A stretch of 64,000 bases of DNA from the NCBI RefSeq assembly GCF_006494715.1, contig NZ_CP041151.1:3100001-3164000 (forward strand). The letters run 5' to 3'. The DNA comes from Shewanella sp. SNU WT4 (lineage in GTDB: Bacteria > Pseudomonadota > Gammaproteobacteria > Enterobacterales > Shewanellaceae). A program made the translations under genes and the position numbers. The notes under the pieces were generated by a model. The model worked only from the letters and a program-made list of their open reading frames with translations, was not told the origin of the DNA and ran no database searches. The stretch's first letter is position 1. Every line of letters begins with the position of its first letter. Below, piece by piece: positions 7,222 through 16,554 of the stretch.

Positions 7222-10018
7222 CCCTAGTACTCAAATACTGGCACATTCAGTTCAAACTCACTTTGAATCGTTAGGCTTAGAATGCGCGACTATTGAGGAT
7301 CTCAATTGGGTTCTCAAACGATGGCCACTGTCAAAAGATCAAAAAAGATACATAGATATGTCTGACATTCAGCCAATTGAAAAACTAATTACAACGATAT
7401 CAACTGGCAAGAAACGACTCTACCAAAGCGCACTTAACAATCTACTATATTATCTCCAAGATGCACTTCAGTGGATTATCCCCGAAGCGAAACAAACAAC
7501 TCTTCGTGATACTAATTACGAATGGTTTACATCCATGGCGAGCGGGAGTCAGCATGCGAAACAATTGTTTGAACTATATCAGAGCCAAAAAGCGCACTAT
7601 TTGTCTAAACGGGGGACACCTTCTCCAATATTGATAACACTGATGATCGGTTTTGAGATTGCACCACTCTCTTTAGGCCACATCAGCCAAATATTGAATA
7701 ATTCAGACTCGATCCGCACAGACATGCCAAGTCTATGTCTTCGTGTACATCATCTAACCCCATCAAAGGATGGAACTCCGGTACCATTTACCCACTATCA
7801 CTTACCATTGTTAGCTTATCGTCTGTTAAACGATTATTACGCGCAATCAGCCTCTAAATTGAGCACAGTAGATCTTTACCAACTGCTAAAAAATTGGTTA
7901 AACACCCATAAACTCCCCGCCATTACCCAATCGACATGGTCACTAAGGTTTCAGCTGAGTTGGTATGTCCGTCACCGCTTACCTCCTATCTTCATCAAAG
8001 ATCTTGCTATTGCGGAACGCCATGTCAGCTTACCCACTGAATATAAAGCATCTTGTATCAAACAAGATGAGATTTATAAAATTGACTGGGATTTAAAATG
8101 GTTTGCACAACTGACACAATCAACCACTAACACCGATTGGCCTCATCGCAATTTAATCTCTTCTCATTATTCGTCAAAAATTAAGCCTACGGCACCGGAG
8201 GTTAATCTTAACAATCTATTACCGCGTCTTTTGTATGAATATACCGAACAGCTGCTTACTTCAGGCGGGGTAAAAAAGAACCGTTTAGCATCCAGTACTA
8301 TCAAAAAATATACCAGCCTTGAAAATGAACTAGGCTCCCATCCGCTGTCGCATGCGGATGCCAGTAACGTAGATGATGCTAATCGATGGGCACAAGCTAT
8401 CTATGACAGCATCACTGTTGATGCAACACGGCAAACCTTTATATATTTTTTACGTTTTCTGAATGTTCATGAGCTAACAGACGGCATTGATCTGTCTTTA
8501 TTCTCCTCACCAACTATTCCTCCATCGGTCAGTCCTGGAAGGTTAGATTTGGGTCAATTGGATAAGCTCATAAATACGCTAATCACAAGCAACTCGACAA
8601 ATCCTTTTCGCAGTTTATTTGCCGTTATTGCAACACTATTAGGTTTCTTTGGCATGCTAAGGCGTGGTGAAGTACTGCGACTACGACGTCGAGATCTTGA
8701 GTTTTCTCCGACAACAGGTTTACTGTCATTAACCATAATGAATACGGCCGAAGGGCGGACTAAAAACGGGCAGTCACGTTGTGTTTACACCACTATTCCT
8801 CAGTCATATCGCGAACTATTTGAGGTGTTCTTAGAAATCAAAGCAAATGCTGAAAATGATGCACCATTACTTGGTTTTGAAGGTGAAAAATATCATTCAA
8901 GACAACTCTATTATCTCTTGCCCATCACACGAGCTCTTAGAATGCATTTCGGCACACACATAAATTTCCATCACTTACGTCACAGTGGTGTCCATCTCCT
9001 GATGGTCCAAGCGTTGCATTTTTTTAGTGATACGCCACCTGATTTACGTGGTGAAAGTCCTATTGAGCTGGAAGTTATGTCTAACGAGGCTATTGCTACC
9101 CGATTTGACTACTGGTTGGAACAACGAAAGCCTAAAGACGTTAACGTAGGTATTCTCATTGATGAAATCTGTGGCCAAATTGGACATACGCATTATGCCA
9201 CCACACGATGGTCTTACCTTCACGACATTGATTGGTTACTTCCTATCATCAGCACCGCACACCAAGGTTTTATCAAGAGACACTATACTCATGCTGAGTT
9301 GTGTTACTTATTTAATTTATCACCCAAATCGAATGATCTATCAAGACGACTTAAAGCATTAAGCTCTGACTACGCTCAAAAATCTCTGGGCGAAAAACGG
9401 AATCAACTAATAACGTTGACCGATACTGAACTCCGAGTCGAGATCCTAAAAAAATCAGCAAAGATAATATCGTCGACCCCTTTCAAGCATTATATCAATT
9501 GGAAAAACTCGATTAACACCAGCAGAGAAACCATACTCGGGTTTCTATTTCAATCGATGCTCGACCAAAAAACTCTGGATTTTACCGAGCTCAGTCAAAT
9601 TTGGAGCCTTGGATGTCAACATGACTTTCATCCCATAAACAAAACACAACAAACGGCGCTACGCAATCTGCCAAAGATTTGCTTATCCGATCAAAAGGAT
9701 TGTCTTCAGTTCAATATTGCGTGCAATTCGAAGAATGCTGACAATTTTAGAAATGCGTTTAGACACAAACAGTGGGAATGGCTCAATGTTGACTTTGTGC
9801 TAAATGCTAATAATAAACTCGACCATACCCGTCAAATGTTGATAATCAAAAATAATTACCTCGAGAATAAAGAAAACGTGGATATCAAAAAGCACCCAAA
9901 GGGTGAAACATCACTCACAATTAAATTAACGCCAAAATATCCACTGTCAAAGCAAACACTTAATTTTATTTTACAATTTGTCAATTCACTTCAGTCCATT
10001 AAGGATATCGCTTCATGA
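7214..10018 (+). CDS. Large (934-aa) tyrosine recombinase with full catalytic set (module gene 2)
   Basis: About three times the usual size of a phage integrase. The catalytic domain is in the middle: MLRRGEV with Arg483, GRTKNGQSR with Lys517, FHHLRHSG with His586 and Arg589, IGHTHYATTRWSYLH with His658 and the nucleophile Tyr668. An N-terminal region of about 350 residues and a C-terminal region of about 250 residues match nothing I know. A SAM-like core-binding segment is plausible at about 340-440. It starts by ATGACTAG overlap with gene 1 and ends by ATGA overlap with gene 3, so the three proteins are probably made together. Recombinase pairs or trios occur in Tn554-type and RIT elements, but these sizes and the third gene differ. 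Confidence 0.8.
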   Translation: MTSPSTQILAHSVQTHFESLGLECATIEDLNWVLKRWPLSKDQKRYIDMSDIQPIEKLITTISTGKKRLYQSALNNLLYYLQDALQWIIPEAKQTTLRDTNYEWFTSMASGSQHAKQLFELYQSQKAHYLSKRGTPSPILITLMIGFEIAPLSLGHISQILNNSDSIRTDMPSLCLRVHHLTPSKDGTPVPFTHYHLPLLAYRLLNDYYAQSASKLSTVDLYQLLKNWLNTHKLPAITQSTWSLRFQLSWYVRHRLPPIFIKDLAIAERHVSLPTEYKASCIKQDEIYKIDWDLKWFAQLTQSTTNTDWPHRNLISSHYSSKIKPTAPEVNLNNLLPRLLYEYTEQLLTSGGVKKNRLASSTIKKYTSLENELGSHPLSHADASNVDDANRWAQAIYDSITVDATRQTFIYFLRFLNVHELTDGIDLSLFSSPTIPPSVSPGRLDLGQLDKLINTLITSNSTNPFRSLFAVIATLLGFFGMLRRGEVLRLRRRDLEFSPTTGLLSLTIMNTAEGRTKNGQSRCVYTTIPQSYRELFEVFLEIKANAENDAPLLGFEGEKYHSRQLYYLLPITRALRMHFGTHINFHHLRHSGVHLLMVQALHFFSDTPPDLRGESPIELEVMSNEAIATRFDYWLEQRKPKDVNVGILIDEICGQIGHTHYATTRWSYLHDIDWLLPIISTAHQGFIKRHYTHAELCYLFNLSPKSNDLSRRLKALSSDYAQKSLGEKRNQLITLTDTELRVEILKKSAKIISSTPFKHYINWKNSINTSRETILGFLFQSMLDQKTLDFTELSQIWSLGCQHDFHPINKTQQTALRNLPKICLSDQKDCLQFNIACNSKNADNFRNAFRHKQWEWLNVDFVLNANNKLDHTRQMLIIKNNYLENKENVDIKKHPKGETSLTIKLTPKYPLSKQTLNFILQFVNSLQSIKDIAS

Positions 10019-11301
10019 AGATCATTATTCCAGCGAATAAACGTGCCTTATTAGACGCAGTATTAAAGCGAATCAATACGAAATACCAGAATAATGCCGT
10101 CACTGTCATTATTAACAAAATCAACGGTACGATCCAGTTCATCTCTGGTCAATTCCCCTTATGTAGTGAATGCAGTTTTCCCATCAGTCAACATCTTAGC
10201 GAACTGAAAGATGTCAAACTTTCTATAGATGGCAGTTTTGCAAAACAAATAACTCATTATTTTTCGGAAGGCCAAGATATCGAACTGAAGTTTAAAAACA
10301 TAGGTTCAGATCCAGTGTTCGTTGAACTTGTCGACACTACATCTATTGCTAATGATCTGGCTATTCGTAGCTGTAAATGCCAAACCGCGCAAGATATGCA
10401 CATTACTTACGTCACTGATCCCCACAACCCACCTTGTATGACAGTCACCAAAACTGATGTGGAACAAATTGTTAATGCGGCAGCAAAGAACCTACCATTT
10501 GAGTTCATTGAATTTAATAAAGAAAAGAAATACATAAGAATACAAAGACAAGACACTGTCGAAGACAAACTATTGCCAGAAGAAATAACACTGCCAGGCA
10601 CCTTAGTTTTTACCGCTACAATTAAGGAGCAAGTGGAGCAACTCTGCCAAATCACAAGTAGTAACCAGATTGAGATTACTCAAGAAAATGAAAATATGAT
10701 TTTTAAGACACCAGAGTACTCATTAACCTGCTCACTAGCTGGTGTCCAAGAGTTCTACCGAAAAACGCCAGTCACATCCAAGATCATCAAATCTGTAGCT
10801 TTAAACTTATTCACCCTTAAAGAAGAACTCAAGCATTGCGTCGATTTATATCCACAGATCAAAACACACAATACTGTCTTATTCTATTTGAATGAGGATA
10901 ACGCCGCTATTGTGGTACTGACAGATTATTACGAGTTTATACATCCTATGTATGTGTTCAAAGTAATCAATGAAGAAAAAGATTCTGGCTCATTGTTTAC
11001 TTTCTCTCCGCGTGATTTTAAGGACATTCAAATTGAGAATTCGAATGAACCTCAAAAATCACGACTAGAAATATTAAAAGACTCTCACGGTAAACTGAGC
11101 CTAAGGATTTGCTGTTGGTTCAAAAAAACTCATCGTTATTACACCCTTGCTATCGAAAATGATGAACGGGAACTAGATAAAGTGAAGACTATGCTTAACG
11201 ATATCAAACAAAAACAAGTACAAAAAAAATTACAAAAACAAGCAAATACAACGTCTCAAGCGCAAAAACGACAAGGCGAGCTCTTTGATTTTGGAATTTA
11301 A
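10015..11301 (+). CDS. Sliding-clamp-like protein (DnaN fold suspected, module gene 3)
   Basis: A 428-aa protein. By eye the order of motifs follows the bacterial beta clamp. Residues 1-118 read like clamp domain 1 (MKIIIPANKRALLDAVL..., later DGSFAKQITHYFSEGQDIEL, matching the VPARKFFDICRGLPEGAEI position of E. coli DnaN). Residues 200-252 match the end of domain 2 (TIKEQVEQLCQITSSNQIEI, then YSLTCSLAGVQEFYRKTP from Tyr235, in place of FIFTSKLVDGRFPDYRRVLP). Residues 255-385 resemble domain 3. A 40-residue Lys/Gln-rich tail ends QGELFDFGI, containing QxxLF, the form of a clamp-binding motif. It is coupled to the recombinase gene by ATGA. The similarity is remote and unaided, so the fold needs confirmation. 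It is not a recombinase. Confidence 0.5.
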   Translation: MKIIIPANKRALLDAVLKRINTKYQNNAVTVIINKINGTIQFISGQFPLCSECSFPISQHLSELKDVKLSIDGSFAKQITHYFSEGQDIELKFKNIGSDPVFVELVDTTSIANDLAIRSCKCQTAQDMHITYVTDPHNPPCMTVTKTDVEQIVNAAAKNLPFEFIEFNKEKKYIRIQRQDTVEDKLLPEEITLPGTLVFTATIKEQVEQLCQITSSNQIEITQENENMIFKTPEYSLTCSLAGVQEFYRKTPVTSKIIKSVALNLFTLKEELKHCVDLYPQIKTHNTVLFYLNEDNAAIVVLTDYYEFIHPMYVFKVINEEKDSGSLFTFSPRDFKDIQIENSNEPQKSRLEILKDSHGKLSLRICCWFKKTHRYYTLAIENDERELDKVKTMLNDIKQKQVQKKLQKQANTTSQAQKRQGELFDFGI

Positions 11302-11720
11302 AACTACCTTACTTACAAATTACCCCGTCGAGATTGGCCTAGGTCAACACTAAGTTTATTAAAGGAGCAGACTATCAAAATAAACGAAATACTGGACAAA
11401 TACACAGTGGTCACTATAGTGATAGGTAGTAGTTAACCAATAGTGCAGTGTTGTGGAGTATTGGTATTTAAGTAAGACGAATAGAAACTAGCAGAAAGAG
11501 GAAGTAGTGAGAAAAGCTAAACAGGTTAACTTACGCGATTAACAAGCGCTTGGTAACCACTAGGATGACAAAAAAAGCAGTTGGGGCAGAGTGGCGGCAA
11601 CCACCCTACCCCGTACCGGCTGCGACGACTATTAACCCAACCCAGCCGATGAGAAATTCTAACGAATTCCATTGGTAAGGGACAGATCTATTTAATGCCC
11701 TGCAATCAATGGAGGCCGCT
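11302..11720. other. Non-coding end of the recombinase module
   Basis: No convincing gene. A perfect 12-bp palindrome, TCACTATAGTGA, lies at 11411-11422. A strong ribosome-binding-like AAAGGAG (11361-11367) precedes only a 20-codon frame opening with ATC. GTGGCGGCAACCAC (near 11592-11605) is a small hairpin. GGAGG at 11711-11715 serves the integrase start. Confidence 0.4.
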
Positions 11721-12887
11721 ATGGCTCATATTCGTGTCCGTCCCAATGGACGTATTCAGTTTGACTTACACCTCTATGGCTGCCGTTTTCGTGAAGGCAC
11801 CAAAATGATAGCCACACCTAAAAACCTAGCGAGCGCCAAAGCCACGCTAAAACAAATGAATGCTGAAATTGATTTAGGCAGCTTTCAATATCGAGATTAT
11901 TTCCCGAAAAGTAAGAAAGTCGCCAAGTTTGAACAACTGCAGCGAGACAAATACCCCGACCGCCAATATCCATTTTTTGATACTTTTGCTAATCAATGGT
12001 TTGAGCGGCAAAAATCTAAATGGAAAAATAGTTACCGTGATACCGTGCGTCTGACACTTGATAAATACTTAATCCCGAATTTCGGTAATACCTTGGTCAA
12101 TGAACTGACGCTCACACACGTTGATTTTTTCCGGCAAGGATTAGTCGAGGGGGAGAAAAGTGATGGCACGCGGCTGCTATCCAATCGACGTATCAACAAT
12201 ATTCTATGGCCGTTGGTCGCGATTGTGAGTCTAGCTGCAGAAGAGTGTAAGTTTGAATATCCATTGCGGCGCTACCGCTCGCTCAAAGAAGAAAAAGCGG
12301 AATCGCACCCAATGACGATTAATGAGGTACGTCAATTTCTATTGCACGTTCCCAAAGAGTGGAAGGATTATTTTATTGTCCGCTTTTGGACTGGGATGAG
12401 AAGCTGTGAAGTGCATGGATTAGAATGGCAACATATTGATTTTGACCACAGACTCATTCGTATAAGACAAAATTGGGTCAATGGCGAAACCTGCGATGTT
12501 AAAACACCAAAATCACGGCGTGAACTTAAGATGTGTGATACCGTCTTTGCGGCTTTTAAGCGGATGAAAGATGCAGGACTAGCAGAGTCGAATTTCGTGT
12601 TTAATGGCCCCTCTGGCACGCCTTTAGAAACCCACTTTGTCAGTAGGAAACTATGGTATCCAACCCTTAGAAAGGCAAAGTTAGCATTAAGACGTCCCTA
12701 TGAGACACGCCATACTGCGGCGGTATTGCATATTGCCGCGCATGAAAACCCGCTATATGTGTCACAAATGCTAGGCCACAGTGATACTCGGCTACTGTTT
12801 GAGGTATATGCGCCTTATGTCGCCAATGCTTCTAGGACTGATGGTCAGGCGTTTGATTCATTGATGCAAAGTGAAGGATTGGCCTAA
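11721..12887 (+). CDS. int: Island-type tyrosine integrase with N-terminal arm-binding domain
   Basis: A 388-aa phage-type integrase. The N-terminus (MAHIRVRPNGRIQFDLHLYG) is the small arm-binding domain (DUF3596 type), then a SAM-like core-binding domain (about 85-180), then the catalytic domain: FWTGMRSCEVHGLEW with the box I Arg, DVKTPKSRRELKM with the Lys, RPYETRHTAAVLH (Tyr in place of the first His of HxxR), LGHSDTRLLFEVYAPY with His and the nucleophilic Tyr. I chose ATG 11721 rather than 11709 because GGAGG ends 5 nt before it. It lies at the galU-side edge of the accessory region and may have inserted the island; the attachment sites are not identified. Confidence 0.88.
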   Translation: MAHIRVRPNGRIQFDLHLYGCRFREGTKMIATPKNLASAKATLKQMNAEIDLGSFQYRDYFPKSKKVAKFEQLQRDKYPDRQYPFFDTFANQWFERQKSKWKNSYRDTVRLTLDKYLIPNFGNTLVNELTLTHVDFFRQGLVEGEKSDGTRLLSNRRINNILWPLVAIVSLAAEECKFEYPLRRYRSLKEEKAESHPMTINEVRQFLLHVPKEWKDYFIVRFWTGMRSCEVHGLEWQHIDFDHRLIRIRQNWVNGETCDVKTPKSRRELKMCDTVFAAFKRMKDAGLAESNFVFNGPSGTPLETHFVSRKLWYPTLRKAKLALRRPYETRHTAAVLHIAAHENPLYVSQMLGHSDTRLLFEVYAPYVANASRTDGQAFDSLMQSEGLA

Positions 12888-12943
12888 TAAGCTAATTACG
12901 TAAGTAAATCTGTAACGCTGTTGTTAATCAGGAACAAAAACCT

Positions 12944-12977
12944 AAAAAAAAGCCCGATAGAAGCTATCGGGCTTTTG
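12944..12977. terminator. Bidirectional terminator between int and galU
   Basis: Perfect 10-bp stem AGCCCGATAG / CTATCGGGCT (12951-12960 and 12964-12973) with a 3-nt loop. It has eight A on the left (T-tract for minus-strand galU) and four T on the right, so it is stronger for galU than for the integrase. Confidence 0.9.
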
Positions 12978-13107
12978 AGTGAAGTAACTACTTATCAAGC
13001 AATCTAAGAATGTAACTGTTGGTTCTTAATCCATCATTTAGCTTAAGATTGCAGACATCAAGCATAGTTAAATCATTGGCGTTATTGGCGTTATTGGGTT
13101 ACCAGGT

Positions 13108-13992
13108 TTACACCTGTACTAACTTAGCCACAGCAGTTTTAAAGTCTTCTGCAAATTGTGGATGACGCAGACCATACTCAACAAACGCCGTCATATAACC
13201 AAGCTTGTCGCCACAATCATGAGATTTACCAGTCATATGGAAAGCTTCAACTGTTTCGCTCGCAATCAACATATCAATTGCATCTGTCAGTTGGATTTCA
13301 TCGCCAGCACCTAAAGGTGTTTTTTCTAGCAAAGGCCAAATACTTTCAGATAATACATAGCGACCAACTACGGCTAGATTAGATGGCGCTTCATCAACCT
13401 TAGGTTTTTCAACCATGCGATGAATTTTTACTGACTCGCCACCACATAAGCCTTCGCCTTGGCAATCAGCGATACCGTATTTATTGACGTCTTGTGGAGC
13501 AACTGGTGCCACCATAATTTGACTAGCATTGGTACGCTTAAATCTTGCCAGCATTGCCGCTAAGTTTTCACTTGACTGGTTGGCTGTGTATTCATCTAAA
13601 ATCACATCGGGTAACACGACGGCAAATGGCTCATTACCAATCACAGGGCGGGCACACAAAACCGCATGTCCTAACCCCTTAGCCTCACCTTGACGAACAT
13701 GAATAACGGTGACGCCTTTAGGGCAAATATTTTGTACTGCATCAAGTAACTGACGCTTAACCCGCTTTTCCAACTGCGCTTCTAATTCATAAGAAGTATC
13801 AAAGTGGTTTTCAATCGAATTTTTACTGGCATGAGTTACCAATACTATTTCTTTGATCCCTGCTCGTGCACATTCATCCACTATGTATTGAATTAATGGC
13901 TTATCAACTAAAGGTAACATTTCTTTAGGTATAGCTTTGGTGGCAGGCAACATACGAGTACCAAGACCTGCAACGGGAATAACTACTTTCAT
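13108..13992 (-). CDS. galU: UTP--glucose-1-phosphate uridylyltransferase
   Basis: A 294-aa GalU, which makes UDP-glucose from UTP and glucose-1-phosphate in the cytoplasm for surface polysaccharides. The N-terminal nucleotide-binding signature [20 protein letters not shown] begins at residue 3, and [10 protein letters not shown] and VEKP blocks follow. I start it at ATG 13992 (MKVVIPVAG), which fits family N-termini; a start at 14022 would add ten atypical residues. It is the last gene of the polysaccharide region, 43 bp after the wbpM-like gene, and ends before a strong terminator. Galactose-pathway genes are not adjacent, so it serves glycan synthesis here. Confidence 0.95.
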   Translation of the reverse strand: MKVVIPVAGLGTRMLPATKAIPKEMLPLVDKPLIQYIVDECARAGIKEIVLVTHASKNSIENHFDTSYELEAQLEKRVKRQLLDAVQNICPKGVTVIHVRQGEAKGLGHAVLCARPVIGNEPFAVVLPDVILDEYTANQSSENLAAMLARFKRTNASQIMVAPVAPQDVNKYGIADCQGEGLCGGESVKIHRMVEKPKVDEAPSNLAVVGRYVLSESIWPLLEKTPLGAGDEIQLTDAIDMLIASETVEAFHMTGKSHDCGDKLGYMTAFVEYGLRHPQFAEDFKTAVAKLVQV

Positions 13993-14035
13993 TTTATATC
14001 CATTAAAATCAAAATTAACCAATGATATTGATTGA

Positions 14036-15973
14036 CTAAGAAACCAAATTAACTACTTTAGCTATGGTTTTTTCATAGTTAAGTTTCTGTTTCCATACAA
14101 GGTCGCAGATTCCATCGGTGGGATTAAAGCCTGTAGGTGCTGCAAGTAAGATCTCACGGATTTGCTCGTGATCAAATTCATGACAAGCTGTATCAAGTTT
14201 ACTTAAAATGCGTTCAAGATCAGCCCAAACTAAAAATGATTCATTAGCTGTCATGATACGTTCATGCTCTGTACCTGTGACATCATCACCGATGAGTAAC
14301 TCTTCATACAGTTTTTCACCTGGTCGTAAGCCACTAAACTGGATTTCAATATCTCCCTCAGGAAAATCACTGTCACGTACAGAAAAGCCGCTGAGGCGGA
14401 TCATCTTAGCGGCTAAATCGACAATCTTTACCGATTTACCCATATCAAGCACAAACACGTCCCCACCTTTGCCCATAGCACCAGCTTGGATAACAAGCTG
14501 TGAGGCTTCAGGGATCGTCATAAAGAAACGAGTGATTTCAGGATGAGTGACGGTAACAGGACCAGCATTAGCAATTTGTGCCCGAAATAATGGCACAACC
14601 GAGCCCGATGAACCGAGCACATTTCCAAAGCGAACCATACAAAAACGGGTATTAGACTGAGTTTTAGATAAAGCTTGTAATACTAGTTCAGCCATTCGCT
14701 TTGTCGTGCCCATGACATTGGTCGGTCTAACTGCTTTATCGGTAGAAATTAATACAAATGTTTCGACTTTAGCTGCGATGGCTGATTTAGCAGTATATAA
14801 AGTACCAAATATATTGTTACGTACCCCTTCAACGACATTATGCTCAACTAAAGGTACGTGTTTATACGCTGCGGCATGATAAACGGTTTGCACCTTAAAG
14901 GCTTTCATGACTGCCAACACTCGATGCTCACGCTGTACTGAGCCCAACATAGGAAATATTTCAACGTTAAGCCCTAAATCACGGGCCGTCGCAATAAGTT
15001 CCCGCTCAATGGAGTACAAAGCAAACTCTGATAGTTCAAACAACACTAATTTTTTAGGTGATTGTTTTAAAATCTGCCTACATAACTCAGAGCCAATAGA
15101 GCCCCCAGCGCCAGTTACCATCACCACTTTATCGGTAATATTGGCAGCTAACAAATCTTGTCTTGGGACTACGCTATCACGCCCCAGAAGATCTTCAATA
15201 TCAACTTCTTTGACATCACTAAATAACTTATCGCCACTAACGAGATCAGCCATTGCAGGTAACGTCATAACTTTAACCATTAGTGGCTCAAGCTGATTAA
15301 TAATATCTTGTCTGCGTGATCGCGATGCACTCGGGATAGCTAACAAGACACGAGATGCTGCTTTTTGCTTAATTAGTCTACATAACTCTTGTGGGGCATG
15401 GACATGCAGGCCTTGAATAACCGTTTTTTGCAAGTTTTCATCATCATCAACGAAAGCAATAGGATGATACTCATGACTTTGAGCCAGTGCGTTAGCTGTT
15501 TGACGGCCACTTACGCCAGCGCCATAAATTATCACTGGCTCTCCCTGACGGTTCATCCCTTCAACGACTAATGAACGCATAATAATTCTGGGGCCACCAA
15601 CTAAAACCAAGGCGAAAGCAGCATAAATAATTGGTACCGTACGAGGTAAGTCAATGTTTCCATAATAAGCAAACAGAACTAATGCTATCGTTGAAATTCC
15701 AACCCCAGTAAGAATAGCCAAGAAAGCTTGCGAGCCCATGTAACGTAGCACAGCACGATAAAGGCCAACTCTTATAAAGGCTGCAATGCTCACTGGAATG
15801 GTTAACGCAATAAGTACCCAATATTGAACATGGACTAATACATCGAATGAGTCGACTCGTACCACTAGAGCGAAAACAAAAGCAAGCACTAAGAACGCTG
15901 AATCAATGACGACACTAACTGCGCGCTTTTGGGACCGTGTTAACGAAAATAAGAACTGCAAACATTCCATCAC
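14036..15973 (-). CDS. WbpM/PglF-like UDP-GlcNAc 4,6-dehydratase (membrane form)
   Basis: A 645-aa protein. The first 140 residues contain four transmembrane helices. A CoA-binding-like Rossmann fold (about 145-270) and the SDR catalytic domain (about 285-560) follow: [20 protein letters not shown] for NAD(P), then [17 protein letters not shown] with Met in place of the usual SDR Tyr, the mark of this dehydratase class. It converts UDP-GlcNAc to UDP-4-keto-6-deoxy-GlcNAc. With the aminotransferase and acetyltransferase upstream it would supply a UDP-bacillosamine-type sugar. A terminator separates it from the upstream operon, so it needs its own promoter in 15974-16480. Wider use in other glycans is possible. 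Confidence 0.88.
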   Translation of the reverse strand: MMECLQFLFSLTRSQKRAVSVVIDSAFLVLAFVFALVVRVDSFDVLVHVQYWVLIALTIPVSIAAFIRVGLYRAVLRYMGSQAFLAILTGVGISTIALVLFAYYGNIDLPRTVPIIYAAFALVLVGGPRIIMRSLVVEGMNRQGEPVIIYGAGVSGRQTANALAQSHEYHPIAFVDDDENLQKTVIQGLHVHAPQELCRLIKQKAASRVLLAIPSASRSRRQDIINQLEPLMVKVMTLPAMADLVSGDKLFSDVKEVDIEDLLGRDSVVPRQDLLAANITDKVVMVTGAGGSIGSELCRQILKQSPKKLVLFELSEFALYSIERELIATARDLGLNVEIFPMLGSVQREHRVLAVMKAFKVQTVYHAAAYKHVPLVEHNVVEGVRNNIFGTLYTAKSAIAAKVETFVLISTDKAVRPTNVMGTTKRMAELVLQALSKTQSNTRFCMVRFGNVLGSSGSVVPLFRAQIANAGPVTVTHPEITRFFMTIPEASQLVIQAGAMGKGGDVFVLDMGKSVKIVDLAAKMIRLSGFSVRDSDFPEGDIEIQFSGLRPGEKLYEELLIGDDVTGTEHERIMTANESFLVWADLERILSKLDTACHEFDHEQIREILLAAPTGFNPTDGICDLVWKQKLNYEKTIAKVVNLVS

Positions 15974-16487
15974 TTACTCCAAAGACAATTCACGAGCATT
16001 TAACCAACTAGGCGACCTAAATCTCATCACTCCGCGATAAGGATTTAAGTTACAACACTACTGCACAGCCTGATAGTTTAACACCCATGCATATTATTCA
16101 TTTCTAAAAAAATTCAAATTTTGCGTTAGCAGAGTAAAATTATGTAATTACAAATTACACTAGAATAGGATATATCCCGTTATCCCAACAAGATGGCCTC
16201 CTATTACGCAGCTTAACACATACGCCCATGACCACCTTGAAAACATAGAGTACGACAACTGAAGGCTATCAAGATTCAAGAGGAGTGAACACATACTGAC
16301 AGTCACGTAACTCACCAGACGCAATGCTATCATCCACGCTTGCTAAACAAAGAGATCCACACTAGAACTTTACAGTCACACTCGACAAATACGCGCGATA
16401 TTATGCTTAATAAAGTTCAGAAAGCGTGCTGCACAAAAAAACAGCGAGACAGATTTTTTTGCCATTTCGGAAATTTGAGACATAAAC
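15974..16487. promoter_or_regulatory. Promoter region of the wbpM-like gene
   Basis: A 514-bp AT-rich non-coding stretch between a minus-strand terminator and the wbpM-like start. It must hold the promoter for wbpM-galU. No -35/-10 pair stands out and no ops-like element is present. The 60-codon frame on the plus strand at 16340-16522 has no protein character and overlaps the terminator. Confidence 0.5.
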
Positions 16488-16525
16488 GAAAAAACGCTAA
16501 GCGTTGCAAAACAAACGCCTAGCGT
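16488..16525 (-). terminator. Terminator of the O-antigen operon
   Basis: On the minus strand, stem ACGCTAGGCGTT / AACGCTTAGCGT (16525-16514 and 16505-16494; one mismatch) with an 8-nt loop, followed by six T. It begins 30 bp after the stop codon of the last operon gene, the PLP aminotransferase. Confidence 0.9.
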
Positions 16526-16554
16526 CACACTTCGAATAGATAAGCTTAAAGGGG

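Noticed and set aside
5677..11301. RIT element (three tyrosine recombinases in tandem)
   Set aside because: Only the first two proteins have recombinase motifs; the third has none of Arg, HxxR or Tyr boxes, and sizes are much larger than RIT proteins.
11374..11436. A 20-codon frame after the strong AAAGGAG site
   Set aside because: Its only start is ATC, it is very short and covers a palindrome; the ribosome-binding-like sequence may be coincidence.
16340..16522. A 60-codon plus-strand frame upstream of the wbpM-like gene
   Set aside because: It runs through the terminator hairpin and has no ribosome-binding site or recognisable features.
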